Positions 16,254 to 24,836 of a stretch of DNA of 43,203 nt are shown here, in pieces (within the stretch, counting starts at the first letter, position 1; every line of letters begins with the position of its first letter). Origin of the DNA: Subtercola vilae (lineage in GTDB: Bacteria; Actinomycetota; Actinomycetes; Actinomycetales; Microbacteriaceae); NCBI RefSeq assembly GCF_004923255.1, contig NZ_QYRT01000031.1, positions 1 to 43,203 of the forward strand. Direction: 5' to 3'. Position numbers and translations under genes: made by a program. The notes below the pieces were generated by a model that saw only the letters and a list, made by a program, of their open reading frames with translations, made no database searches and was not told where the DNA came from.

Positions 16254-16985
16254 CTATCCTTTCGACGCGACGGTAGCCGCGATCTCGGCGGGGGCGCCGG
16301 CGGTGAGGGGTTGGAAGGACTCGAACGAGCCGTAGGCGATGAGACGTTCGACGGCGTGAAACGGCGGGTTGCACGTCGTCATGGTGATGAGGCGGGCCCC
16401 AGCGGGTGCACCGTTGACGGTCGGGACGGCATTCAGGACGTTCACCTGGTCGGGTTGCACGTACTGGAAGTTCCGGAAACGGTAGGTGTACCAGCCGTCC
16501 GGGGTTTGGATGTAGATCGCGTCTCCGATCTGCAGTTTCGAGACATCGATGAAGGTGTTGCCGTAGCCGCTGTCGTGCGCGGCGATCGCAAAGTTCCCGA
16601 CACCACCAGGCATTGCGGTACCCGGATAGTGGCCGACGCCGGCGTCGTAGGAGTTCAGCACCGTTTCGGTGTCGACGGTCTCTCGAATGGTTCGTTCCCA
16701 GTCCGAACCAAGCCGGGGTACGTAGATCACGGCTAGCGGTTCCGTGGCACCCGGCGCTGCGTCGACGGGCGGGTCAGCGGGGCTTCCTGCAGGCGCGGTC
16801 GCGGCGTGACTGATCCACGTCTGCGAAAGCGTCGACGCGGCGGCGCTCTGCCCGGCGTTCAGGACGATGCTGTTGAACCAGGTCTCCCAGCCGAGGAACA
16901 GCACCACGATCAGCCCGGCGGTGACGAAGGCGTCTGCGGCGTAGCGGAGAGGTGTCACCTGGCAGCGGTTTTTCCGGTGAGTCAT
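16254..16985 (-). CDS. Class E sortase
   Basis: 243 residues. One membrane segment (about 18-36) precedes the sortase beta-barrel. The active-site residues are visible: His137 (FAIAAHDSGYGNTF), Cys205 (LITMTTCNPPFH) and Arg214 (VERLIAYG). The 'T-TTCNP' signature and the actinobacterial layout fit class E, which cleaves LAxTG signals. The gene just upstream encodes a surface protein ending in LAHTG, the expected substrate. Expression seems independent of it, since a strong terminator separates them. ATG 16985 follows AAGAGAAAC. Confidence 0.85.
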   Translation of the reverse strand: MTHRKNRCQVTPLRYAADAFVTAGLIVVLFLGWETWFNSIVLNAGQSAAASTLSQTWISHAATAPAGSPADPPVDAAPGATEPLAVIYVPRLGSDWERTIRETVDTETVLNSYDAGVGHYPGTAMPGGVGNFAIAAHDSGYGNTFIDVSKLQIGDAIYIQTPDGWYTYRFRNFQYVQPDQVNVLNAVPTVNGAPAGARLITMTTCNPPFHAVERLIAYGSFESFQPLTAGAPAEIAATVASKG

Positions 16986-17018
16986 GTTTCTCTTAGTCCA
17001 AGCTCGAGGGCTGAAATA

Positions 17019-17057
17019 CAGTGATGGGGCTCTCGGTGTACGAGAGCCCCATCACTG
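17019..17057. terminator. Terminator after the surface-protein gene
   Basis: CAGTGATGGGGCTCTCG and its complement flank a five-base loop. It lies 69 bases past the surface-protein stop and 34 bases before the sortase start, so the sortase needs its own promoter or read-through. A second hairpin (GGTAGGAAC/GTTCCTGCC) sits at 17094-17120. Confidence 0.8.
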
Positions 17058-17125
17058 GTCAGAGCCGGTTGGGTGGTGTCGGCCGGGACTGGTAGGAACG
17101 TTCTATCTGTTCCTGCCGGCCGGGG

Positions 17126-20119
17126 TTACTCGGCCGTCGTGCTGCGGCGCCGACGGATCATGAACAGCGCGAACAGGACCCCGCCGCCGGCGAGCAGACC
17201 ACCGGCGAGGAGTACCAGCGGCTGCGCGTCGAAGCCGGTGTGAGCCAAGACAGGCGTGCCCGGTGAACCGTTGAACAGTTCTTCGGTGCAGCCGCCCTGG
17301 ACGATGACTTTGCCATTTTGTCCGATCAGCTGCTCTACGAACCCGTAGTTACCGGCGTCCAAACCTCCGGTTGCGGGAGACGTGTAGCTCGTGTTCGCGT
17401 TGGGTCCAGCGGTGATGCTGATCGCGGGCAGCGTCGTCACGAGCGACGTGGCGTCGCACACCAGCGTGTTGTTCGTAGCGCCCTGCTTGTACAGAGAAAC
17501 CACGGCGGTCGTGCCGGGGTTGATCGTACCGTTCACCACGAGGGTGTCCGTGGCTGTGCTACCCGCGGTCAGGGTCGACGGCGGGGTGGTTACCACCGTC
17601 GGCTGCGAAACGGGGAACAGCTCATCAAGGCAGCCGCCTGTCACGATCGCAACGCCCTTCGCGTTGAGCAGCTGCTCCACGAAGCCGTAGTTTCCGGCGA
17701 CCAGGGCGTCAGTCTCAGCAGACGTGTACGAAGCGTCGCTGGCAAAGCCAGCGGTGATCGCGATCGGCGCCGAAATGGCATCGACCTGAGTGCTCGTGTC
17801 ACAGACCAATGTGGCAGCGCCAGTTGCCTGCTTGTAAAGCGTGACAACAGCGGTGGTGCCGGGGTTGATCTGCCCGTTGACGGTCAGTGTGTCGTGTGCC
17901 GTCGCGCCGGACGAAAGCCCGGTCGGCGGCGCGGTGACGACCGTTGGCTGAGCAACAACGGTCTGCTCACTCGTGACACCGCACTTCCCAGTGCTGATGA
18001 CATTCGTGGTGCCGTGAACGCTGGCCGTCTCGATCCAGAAGACCTTCCCTGTCGTGGTGTCCGCGACGGGGAAAGCCTCGGATGGGTAATCGCCCGCCGT
18101 TGTCGCGGTGACCGGCTTGGTGCTCGTGTACGTCAGAGTCGACGCATCGCACACCGGGCTGGTCGAGCCGTCCTTCTGCAGGTATCCCTTGAAGGTGACG
18201 TCAACGCCGACGGTCGGCATCGGCCCGGTGATCGTCGCAGTGTCCTGAACCGTGCCACCAGGTGCAGCATCGGCCTGAGCCTTTGTGGTGACCGTCGGGG
18301 TGAGGATCTGCGCCGTCTCGGCGGGAACGCCGTAGTTGTCAGACCAATCAGCGAAATACCCCTGATATTGCGCAGGCTGATCGGCCTTCACAAGCGCCCA
18401 CACAACGGTGTCGTATCCAGCGGCGTAGCCCACGTCGATCGAGGACGACGTCACGGTTCCTCCACCAGCAAGAATCTGGGTTGCGGTCCCGATCTTGACG
18501 GCGTCGGCGGGAACGGTTGAAGCCTGCACTGGTGCCTTGTCTGAGTGGTAGACGGCTCCCGAAAGTGTTACCGGGATCGGGGTTCCGTTGCTGTCGCGGA
18601 GCCAGTCACCGCCCACGAGGGTGGGGGTGATTGCGTCGGTGACCGAACCGCCCAGTACCTTGCTCGTGTCGCTCAGCGTGGTCGACAGAGTGGGGCGGGA
18701 GGGGGTGATGTGGGACTCTGCGACCTGGCCGAACTTGTCGGTGAAGGAGTAGCCGTCGGGGAGGACGGTTTGCGCATCGGCGCTCTGATCAGCGGCGCTG
18801 ATCGCCCAGACCCACGTTGAGTATCCGGCTTGGGTAGCGGGCGTGTCGCTTGAGGCGGTGTACACCTTATTCGGGCCGTCAGCCGCGGTAGTTGTAACGC
18901 TGGCGTGACCCAACACGACCGATCCTGCCGGAGCGGTATCTGACTCCGTGAATGCGGCGGTCGACCAGTACAGGGTGCCGTTGGCCACGATCGGGACGTA
19001 GCTACCGTCACCGGCCTTTGCCCACGGGTTCGTTACTGTGCGACCACTGGATGCTTGGAAGCTCGTCGTGCTGAAGGTGAGGTTGTCTTGCGGGGTAGCG
19101 CCCGCGTCGACGAACGTTGACGCAACCGTCGTGCCCACGATGGGCGCGAATGCCGCGGAACGCGCGAACGGGTCGTGGCCTGAAACTGTGAACGTCGCGG
19201 TCGGAGCTGTTGAGGTGCCAGCAACCAGTAGCCGCTGCTCTGAGCCGGTGTTGTACTGTGCAACGTTCGAGTCAGCGTGTGACCCGGTCGACGGGCCGGT
19301 GAAAGTACCTGATCCGGAGATTTGGTAGTCCTTGACGCCGGCGGGCGGTGCGCCGTGGACGTCCAGTGTTTCTCCGGCGGTCACACCGGCAACCGATGAG
19401 CTACCGGTCGCGGTGAAAACGCCGTTGGTGAGGGTGATCGCACCCGTCGCGGTTGACGGCTGAACGTCTGCCGTCACCGTGCCGTCGAAGTTACTGCCGA
19501 CGACCGCGAAGTCGAGGGTTCCGCTGCCGGTTCCGCCGCCGCCGCTGTTCCAGTTCGCGTCGGCGTCGGCCCAGATGGTGTTGTATTCGTCGGTGACCTC
19601 TGGGTGGCTGGCCGAGATGTACGCAGCGCCTTCGGCTTGGGTGCCTGGGCTGATCCCGCCACCAAGATGAGAGCCGGTGTAGGCGTAGATGTACGCGTTC
19701 ACCGCTGCGGCCTGGACGTCGTCGCCGGTGTCGCCGTATTTCAGCAGGACGTAATTGACCTTCGTCATGTCGTCGCCTTGCAGTACCTGGCCGGCGTCGG
19801 CGGTGAACGACGTGACGTACTGCCCGCCGTCTGTGTCCCCGAACGCGCCATCGCGCGACGGGTCAGCGCAGTAGCCTCGTTTTCCGTCGGGCGTGATTTC
19901 GTTACCGAGGTGACCACCGAAAGAGGAACCGTCATCGAACCCCGCGCCTTGCGTTGCAGCGTTCGCTGGGGCGGCGGCGAGAGTGAGGCCGGTCAGAGAG
20001 ATACCGGCGGCCGCGGTGATCGCGAGCACCCTGACCATCAACGAGTGTGGCGACTTGTGTGTGTCACCCTTTTTGCGGCGAGGGCCGGGGCCCGCGCCTG
20101 GCGGCGTGCTAACTGACAT
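17126..20119 (-). CDS. LAHTG-anchored surface protein with candidate thioester domain
   Basis: 997 residues. A signal peptide (about 29-54, ending APANA) is followed by an N-terminal domain with GYCADP (Cys84) and DVQAAAVNAYIYAYTG (Gln136). A Cys early in the domain and a Gln in a 'Q-x-A-x-x-x-x-x-Y' helix are what thioester adhesin domains use to form an internal Cys-Gln bond able to attach covalently to host molecules. Several Ig-like beta domains follow, including two tandem ~113-residue repeats near 735-945 (QPTVVTAPPTGL and QPTVVTTPPSTL; both with NPGTTAVV, LYKQ, NYGFVEQL and a GGC). The C-terminus is LAHTG (958-962), a hydrophobic segment and RRRRSTTAE: a sortase E signal. Likely a cell-contact adhesin. 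ATG 20119. Confidence 0.8.
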   Translation of the reverse strand: MSVSTPPGAGPGPRRKKGDTHKSPHSLMVRVLAITAAAGISLTGLTLAAAPANAATQGAGFDDGSSFGGHLGNEITPDGKRGYCADPSRDGAFGDTDGGQYVTSFTADAGQVLQGDDMTKVNYVLLKYGDTGDDVQAAAVNAYIYAYTGSHLGGGISPGTQAEGAAYISASHPEVTDEYNTIWADADANWNSGGGGTGSGTLDFAVVGSNFDGTVTADVQPSTATGAITLTNGVFTATGSSSVAGVTAGETLDVHGAPPAGVKDYQISGSGTFTGPSTGSHADSNVAQYNTGSEQRLLVAGTSTAPTATFTVSGHDPFARSAAFAPIVGTTVASTFVDAGATPQDNLTFSTTSFQASSGRTVTNPWAKAGDGSYVPIVANGTLYWSTAAFTESDTAPAGSVVLGHASVTTTAADGPNKVYTASSDTPATQAGYSTWVWAISAADQSADAQTVLPDGYSFTDKFGQVAESHITPSRPTLSTTLSDTSKVLGGSVTDAITPTLVGGDWLRDSNGTPIPVTLSGAVYHSDKAPVQASTVPADAVKIGTATQILAGGGTVTSSSIDVGYAAGYDTVVWALVKADQPAQYQGYFADWSDNYGVPAETAQILTPTVTTKAQADAAPGGTVQDTATITGPMPTVGVDVTFKGYLQKDGSTSPVCDASTLTYTSTKPVTATTAGDYPSEAFPVADTTTGKVFWIETASVHGTTNVISTGKCGVTSEQTVVAQPTVVTAPPTGLSSGATAHDTLTVNGQINPGTTAVVTLYKQATGAATLVCDTSTQVDAISAPIAITAGFASDASYTSAETDALVAGNYGFVEQLLNAKGVAIVTGGCLDELFPVSQPTVVTTPPSTLTAGSTATDTLVVNGTINPGTTAVVSLYKQGATNNTLVCDATSLVTTLPAISITAGPNANTSYTSPATGGLDAGNYGFVEQLIGQNGKVIVQGGCTEELFNGSPGTPVLAHTGFDAQPLVLLAGGLLAGGGVLFALFMIRRRRSTTAE

Positions 20120-20234
20120 GGATGCTCCTCAGCATTGGTGGAAACCGAAGGCTTCGGCTCGCACCACGAAGAAGCGCGACAACGCGCACCACCAAAAGCC
20201 AATGACCGTGGTACGCCGGCGTAACAAGGGACTG

Positions 20235-21041
20235 CTACGCGGCCATCATTCGGCTTTGATAGGTGCGAAGTGCACGGAAATGGGTGGGCGACGTCTTCGG
20301 GTCGAAGTCCTGGTCTCGAAGGAACCCGTATGCCAGGGATGTCTCTCGCGGGGTCGGCCTGCCGCCCCAGGTCACGTTCGCGACCGCGTCGATCTGCGCC
20401 GGACGCAGCGCCGGGAAGAGCTCGCCAGCCGCGCACCGATCGCCATGGTCGTAAGAAACCCGCTGCGGCGGGTTCTCAGCGAGGTGCCAGACCAGGTCGG
20501 CAACCACACCGCGGAGCCCGGCAGGGGTGCGAGGGCTGATGGTCTGGAAAGTGAGGTCGACGACGTCGCGTAACGGCGTCAGGCCGTGTTCTGGGACCCA
20601 GGCCGGGTCGCAATGCTGCTGACGCGGATCCGCGACCTCAGCGCTCAGCCCGTCGAGCGCGTCGGCGTGGAAGCCCGCACGATTCCATAACCACCCCGGC
20701 GATTTCCCGGGACGAGGCCGGTCCGTCGCGCACGTGTAGAGATACGCTGCGGGATCCCTCACGAAACCGGGGTCGTCGTTATCGATAATCGCGAGTCTGT
20801 TGAGCGCGGCCGGTGACGTGAGAAGTTCGGTCAGGATGAAGGATCCGACCTCGTTTGGCTCGAGCGGGAACCAAAGCGGGTCGACGCTGTACTTCACCAA
20901 AGCAGGCCCAACCAGCGCTTCCAACAGGCCAATGAACGCCACTCCCTCGGGCTGGCGGAAACAGTCTCGTCCGGTGGCCAAGGCGACGAAACCGTCCCGA
21001 AGGAGAGCTGTTTCCTCGGGGCTGGTGCTGATGCTAGACAT
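20235..21041 (-). CDS. Unknown protein overlapping parB; weak sigma-factor-like features
   Basis: 268 residues from ATG 21041, which overlaps the end of parB by eight bases, so the two are probably translated together. No membrane segment. The stretch DNDDPGFVRDPAAYLYTCAT faintly recalls region 2 of ECF sigma factors, and RPAQIDAVANVTWGGRPTPR plus THFRALRTYQSRM could be a region-4-like helix-turn-helix. Both resemblances are weak and the core-binding signature is not clear. Alternatives are a ParB partner or a plasmid-specific DNA-binding protein. The longer frame upstream to 21197 is shadow of parB. Confidence 0.55.
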   Translation of the reverse strand: MSSISTSPEETALLRDGFVALATGRDCFRQPEGVAFIGLLEALVGPALVKYSVDPLWFPLEPNEVGSFILTELLTSPAALNRLAIIDNDDPGFVRDPAAYLYTCATDRPRPGKSPGWLWNRAGFHADALDGLSAEVADPRQQHCDPAWVPEHGLTPLRDVVDLTFQTISPRTPAGLRGVVADLVWHLAENPPQRVSYDHGDRCAAGELFPALRPAQIDAVANVTWGGRPTPRETSLAYGFLRDQDFDPKTSPTHFRALRTYQSRMMAA

Positions 21042-22134
21042 GGCGCGCCTGCACAAGCGTATTGATCTGATCGAGCCTTCCGATAAGTCGCTGGGCCGAA
21101 GCGAGGACGCCGTCCCAATCCTCTGCAGCGAGAGGGTCCTCACCGATCGCGTCGACCACGTCGGCTCCTTTGACGCGGATGATCTTCTCTTCCGCAAGCG
21201 TTACCGCGTTCACCAGCTGGCTGATGAGATGGCTGTGAATCTTCGTGGCCATGCCATCCGCACCAATCCGGTATTCCTCGACGATGCGGAGCGCTTTGTT
21301 GTAATACCCGTCGACCTTGCCAGACTCGTTCGCCGACGCGACAAGTTGGCCGAGCTCGTCGCGAACCGGCGCCGGCAATGAAAGGTCTTCATGAAGGGAG
21401 CGGATCTTTTCGTACTTCATCACAGTTTTCTCGGACGCCGGGACTAAACGCTCGATAATCTCTCGTCGGCTTCCCGGACGATCCAATGCGGCCTGTATCG
21501 AAGCGGGCAACTTTCCCTCTCCGATGATCAGAGCGACTCTCTCGTCACTGCTCATCGGAGTCGGCAAATTTCCCACCGTGCCCGGACCGCCCCAACGTTC
21601 CATATTTAGGCGGTCACCGTTGATCCGTCTGACTCTCTTTTCTCGCTCGGCCAGCGCCGGCTGCAGCGACTTCACCAGGTCGGCCTGCTGCTCCAGGCTC
21701 GGCGTCGACCGAGCTTGGTTCTCTTCCCAGCGCAGCAGATCACGCGTCTCGACGTCTTTGGGGTCAATGTCCTCGAACACCCGCGCGCTAATGGTCTCCC
21801 ACCGTAACTGGCGGGCCGCAGCCAGGCGTACCCGGCCAAAGATCAGCCCGTAGTGGAAGTCCAACGAAATGGGATGAAGCTGCCCGTATGCTTCCAGCGA
21901 CGCGGCCATTCGGGCGACGTCGCGGGCATCCACCACCGAATCCGGTTGGTCGGTTCCACCGTGCACGCGCGCCACAGGCACCTGTTCGGTGCGGACGGCG
22001 CCAATGTTTCGGGAGCTTTCCACCGGGCGCAACCCTTGCGAGCCTCCCCGGGCTGCCGGGTCGAACATCGATCGAGCTGCGGGCGTTGCGGGCACATTTG
22101 AAGATCGTTCCTGCGCCAGAAACTCTCCCATCAC
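21034..22134 (-). CDS. parB: ParB/Srx-fold nuclease-like partition protein
   Basis: 366 residues from GTG 22134 (or 365 from the adjacent ATG 22131) behind GGGGAGGGG. The ParB-type N-terminal domain is seen as VPVARVHGGTDQPDSVVDAR, MAASLEAYGQLHPISLDFHY and GLIFGRVRLAAARQLRW, followed by a helical middle with DERVALIIGEGKLPASIQAA and a conserved EKTVMKYEKIRSL helix. It probably binds DNA for partition or regulation. No ParA lies beside it; the nearest ATPases are at 10.7 kb and 31.8 kb. A perfect inverted repeat at 22211-22226 in its promoter region is a likely operator. Confidence 0.75.
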   Translation of the reverse strand: MMGEFLAQERSSNVPATPAARSMFDPAARGGSQGLRPVESSRNIGAVRTEQVPVARVHGGTDQPDSVVDARDVARMAASLEAYGQLHPISLDFHYGLIFGRVRLAAARQLRWETISARVFEDIDPKDVETRDLLRWEENQARSTPSLEQQADLVKSLQPALAEREKRVRRINGDRLNMERWGGPGTVGNLPTPMSSDERVALIIGEGKLPASIQAALDRPGSRREIIERLVPASEKTVMKYEKIRSLHEDLSLPAPVRDELGQLVASANESGKVDGYYNKALRIVEEYRIGADGMATKIHSHLISQLVNAVTLAEEKIIRVKGADVVDAIGEDPLAAEDWDGVLASAQRLIGRLDQINTLVQARHV

Positions 22135-22210
22135 AATGTCCCCTCCCCCACGGGGAGTCTCGCAAGATCCCCATCAACGCCCAGCGCGTACTATTTATAC
22201 GCCATCAGTA

Positions 22211-22226
22211 TAGTGTGAAAACACTA
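22211..22226. promoter_or_regulatory. Palindromic operator between divergent parB and wHTH genes
   Basis: TAGTGTgaaaACACTA is a perfect 6+6 inverted repeat. A TATACT sequence overlapping it in the parB direction is a plausible -10 element. A further TAGTGTT half-site lies at 22310-22316, just before the wHTH start at 22318, suggesting autoregulation of either divergent gene. Confidence 0.5.
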
Positions 22227-22317
22227 ATTGCGTATTATTGGTACTCCAAAGTCGACGCCGCTCCGCGCTGAAGCCAATTGGCGGCAGAACGCTTTGCGCT
22301 GCGCCAAAATAGTGTTC

Positions 22318-22671
22318 ATGCCCCCGAGACACTCATGGCCGACTCCGGAGGAGAGGCCAGTAGACCTTGAGGCGGCTTTGCAGGTACTAGGCGATCGGCT
22401 GTGCGTTGAAATTCTTAGATTCATGTGGCCACTAACGAGCGCAAGCGTGGCGCAACTGCTCCGGGGCACCCAGATCACGCGCTCATCCCTGACCAACAAG
22501 CTGCTTATCCTCGAGAAAGCTGGATGCATCACGGCCGATGTTCCCGAAGGCGAAAGCCGCGTCGGTAAGAATCTGAACTACTCGGTCGTGCATGAACGCG
22601 TCGAAACCCTCCAGCAAGCCTGGAAGTCATACGTTCTCAGCAGCACGCCGCCAGACCAGCCGCTGCCCTAG
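22318..22671 (+). CDS. Winged-helix (ArsR/MarR-like) regulator
   Basis: 117 residues from ATG 22318. The order of helices fits a winged HTH: VDLEAALQVLGDRLCVEILR, then ASVAQLLRGTQITRSSLTNK as the recognition region, then LLILEKAGCITADVP and a wing (GESRVGKNLNYSV). No metal-binding Cys pair as in classical ArsR sensors. There is no strong ribosome site; an alternative TTG start at 22228 would extend it into sequence that looks non-coding. It is divergent from parB and lies upstream of the XRE/ImmA module, so it might control either. Confidence 0.7.
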   Translation: MPPRHSWPTPEERPVDLEAALQVLGDRLCVEILRFMWPLTSASVAQLLRGTQITRSSLTNKLLILEKAGCITADVPEGESRVGKNLNYSVVHERVETLQQAWKSYVLSSTPPDQPLP

Positions 22672-22687
22672 TACTCCTGTAGACACT

Positions 22688-22711
22688 GGTCTCCTTGGTA
22701 GGATGCCCACG
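22688..22711 (+). promoter_or_regulatory. Possible leaderless promoter of the XRE gene
   Basis: TAGGAT ends six bases before the GTG at 22711 and there is no ribosome site. This spacing fits a -10 hexamer whose transcript begins at the start codon. The -35 region is poorly matched. Confidence 0.3.
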
Positions 22712-23370
22712 TGAGTAGAAAAGCGGACGCCCCTGTGACCCCGTGGGCGCGCCAGGTGGCCCGCGCGATCGCGACGCTGCAAGCTCAGACAGGAATTTCT
22801 CACGCAGAACTCGTCAGACACTGCGGCTTTTCGCACACTTACTACTACAAGCGCCTTCGCGGCGACGAAGCGTTCGATCTCGACGACGTAGCAAACCTCG
22901 CCGCCCCTCTGGGTGTCACTCTCGTTGAGCTCATGGAGCTCGCGGCTTTGATGCCGGAGAAGAACGAAGATGATCGCGGCGCGGTCGTCAAAGTCGATGG
23001 GGCTGAACTCGGCCGCCGGCTTCGCTATTTGGAGGACACCTCGGTCTACGAGTTGGACATACCTGAGCTTGACCGGCAGCTCCAAACCGAAGGATTCTCC
23101 TTCAACCAGAACGACTGGACCGAGCTGACAACCGGGACCGCAACCAGCAGCGTTTACGAGGCAATCCTCAAGCGAATCGCCCAGGCTTTCCACGTACCGG
23201 ACGAATACCTCACCGATACGGGGCGGCCGGCTTGGGCGGATCGAATCGAGGCGGAGATCGACTTCGATAGAGCTGTCCAAGATGCCCACGTTCAACGCAT
23301 CGCAGCTCGGTCGCTCGGTGAAGTGAGCGCCGCCGAGCTTCGCGCACTAGCTGCAGCAATTCGCGGTTAG
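22711..23370 (+). CDS. XRE-family HTH regulator
   Basis: 219 residues from GTG 22711. The HTH is at about 15-72: VARAIATLQAQTGISHAELV, GFSHTYYYKRLRG, then FDLDDVANLAAPLGV. A second, weaker helical unit (about 128-165) with VPDEYLTDTGRPAWADRIEA resembles the extra helix-turn-helix copy of larger XRE repressors. The next gene, eight bases on, encodes an ImmA/IrrE protease; such pairs typically work as repressor and protease, with cleavage releasing downstream genes. Here those would be the membrane protein and hydrolase genes that follow closely. Confidence 0.8.
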   Translation: MSRKADAPVTPWARQVARAIATLQAQTGISHAELVRHCGFSHTYYYKRLRGDEAFDLDDVANLAAPLGVTLVELMELAALMPEKNEDDRGAVVKVDGAELGRRLRYLEDTSVYELDIPELDRQLQTEGFSFNQNDWTELTTGTATSSVYEAILKRIAQAFHVPDEYLTDTGRPAWADRIEAEIDFDRAVQDAHVQRIAARSLGEVSAAELRALAAAIRG

Positions 23371-23377
23371 TCCGCTC

Positions 23378-23881
23378 GTGGGTTCTAATCCGCAACCCCG
23401 GTGGTTGGAGAACGATGGAGTCATCTTGCGCGCCGAGCAGGCCTTCGTAAAGCATGGGTTGAGCAGAATCCGAACAGCAGAGGATCTCCAGCAACTGGTC
23501 ACGGAGATCAGCGGAAAGCCGGTCGAGCTCAAGCTCATCAGCGACACAAACATGAAAACCACGACAGCGCTCTGGATCGAGGATCAACGCCGGCACCGGA
23601 TCATTCTCCGCAAGCAAGACCGGCCGCTCTACCGCGCCCGAGGGCTACACCACGAATACGCCCACATCATCCTTGGCCACCCAACGTGTATCGGCCATGT
23701 TGCCGACCCTCTCATCAGGCGAGAGCGGACCTTTGGTGACCAGACGATGTCCGCCGCAATTAACGCCGACGAGGCCGGCGACGCAGCCCAATGGGAAGGC
23801 GAAGCCGAATATCTCGCCGGACTCATTGCGCGCACCCTTTTACACCCGATTTACCTCGACGACGAGCGACTATTCGGATAG
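23378..23881 (+). CDS. ImmA/IrrE family metallopeptidase
   Basis: 167 residues from GTG 23378. The zinc motif is H92-E-Y-A-H96 inside LHHEYAHIILGHP, with a downstream acidic helix (WEGEAEYLAGLIARTLL) offering the third ligand Glu. The preceding strand pair TALWIEDQRRHRIILRKQ fits the family fold. These soluble proteases usually cleave the partner XRE repressor in response to a signal. Located between the regulator and the membrane-protein gene, with gaps of seven and nine bases. Confidence 0.88.
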   Translation: MGSNPQPRWLENDGVILRAEQAFVKHGLSRIRTAEDLQQLVTEISGKPVELKLISDTNMKTTTALWIEDQRRHRIILRKQDRPLYRARGLHHEYAHIILGHPTCIGHVADPLIRRERTFGDQTMSAAINADEAGDAAQWEGEAEYLAGLIARTLLHPIYLDDERLFG

Positions 23882-23890
23882 GCAGATTCG

Positions 23891-24820
23891 ATGCTGACCT
23901 ATCTGATCGTCTTCCTCATTCTGGCCGTTCTCTTCGTGACGCGCGCCAGTAGCGCTTACCGTGTGCCACACGCCCGCACTTCATGGCTGGCTTCAGGCAT
24001 CGGCGCGCTGGCGATTCTCACGCTCGGACCAGTCATACCAGTCGAAGAACTCGATGGATTCCTGGGCGGCACGAACCTGATCTACCTCGTCCAGTGCATC
24101 CTGGCCACCCTTGCTTTCTCGCTCTTCGCCCGCGCTGCGCTCATCACCGATACCCACCTGCTGCTCCCGGCACGGACCTGGCCGGTCCTTCTCTGGTGTG
24201 CCGTCTTCTGTGTACCGTTCTTCTTCATCAAAAGGCGCGAACCAACCGCGGATCTCTTTATTCGCGTCCACATCGACCAACTTGCATCTGTCCTCTGCGC
24301 ATCCCTCTACATGCTTGGAATCGCGGCGATCTCGACGAGGCTGCTTCTTGGTACCCGCAACAAGTCCGACCGGGTCTACTGGCTCTTCCGACTCGGAGCA
24401 ACGCTGGCGATCGCCGGAATAGCGACGCAAATCGCCGCCCTTATCCTCGACCACTTCAAAATCGGGCCATACGCCCTGGCTGATTTCTTCTACGACTGGT
24501 TCAACCCGCTTTTCTACGGAGGCGTCATAACCATCGGACTCGGTATGGGCGTGTTTGCCATCAGCCGGTGGGGACGAACGAGGCGTCTCAAGAAACGCAT
24601 CCGCGAACTAGAGAACCTGCTGCGTGCTCGAGGTATCCAAGTGCCGAGCACGTCCGGTGATGAGCTCTCCTACGCCGTTTACACCCTGATTGTCTGGATC
24701 ACCGACAACGTCATCAACGGTGACATCGTGCTCAGCCCAGAAGAGGCACTGGTCGTCGAAGAATCTGAACTCTGGATCGAACGCAAACTCCCGCAACTCG
24801 ACCAACTCGCCGCACTATAA
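23891..24820 (+). CDS. Multi-TM protein of MAB_1171c/DUF6545 type
   Basis: 309 residues. About seven hydrophobic segments span residues 1-225 (for example LTYLIVFLILAVLFV, LLWCAVFCVPFFF, FYGGVITIGLGMGVFAI), followed by a basic hinge (RWGRTRRLKKRIRELENLL) and a cytoplasmic C-terminal domain (about 240-309) with SYAVYTLIVWITDNVINGDI and VVEESELWIERKLPQ. This layout and placement after XRE and ImmA genes match a membrane family usually annotated as MAB_1171c-like. Its function is not established to my knowledge; a sensor or pore coupled to the hydrolase gene that follows is inferred only from the operon. Confidence 0.7.
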   Translation: MLTYLIVFLILAVLFVTRASSAYRVPHARTSWLASGIGALAILTLGPVIPVEELDGFLGGTNLIYLVQCILATLAFSLFARAALITDTHLLLPARTWPVLLWCAVFCVPFFFIKRREPTADLFIRVHIDQLASVLCASLYMLGIAAISTRLLLGTRNKSDRVYWLFRLGATLAIAGIATQIAALILDHFKIGPYALADFFYDWFNPLFYGGVITIGLGMGVFAISRWGRTRRLKKRIRELENLLRARGIQVPSTSGDELSYAVYTLIVWITDNVINGDIVLSPEEALVVEESELWIERKLPQLDQLAAL

Positions 24821-24836
24821 CCACAACTGGAGTACC

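Noticed and set aside
16994-17125. Possible attenuator controlling the sortase
   Set aside because: The strong hairpin at 17019-17057 has no alternative pairing partner or leader peptide that I could find; a simple terminator is enough.
17318-18520. 400-residue plus-strand open frame inside the surface-protein gene
   Set aside because: It is Arg/Gly/Val-rich antisense sequence produced by the Ala/Thr/Val codon bias of the real minus-strand gene.
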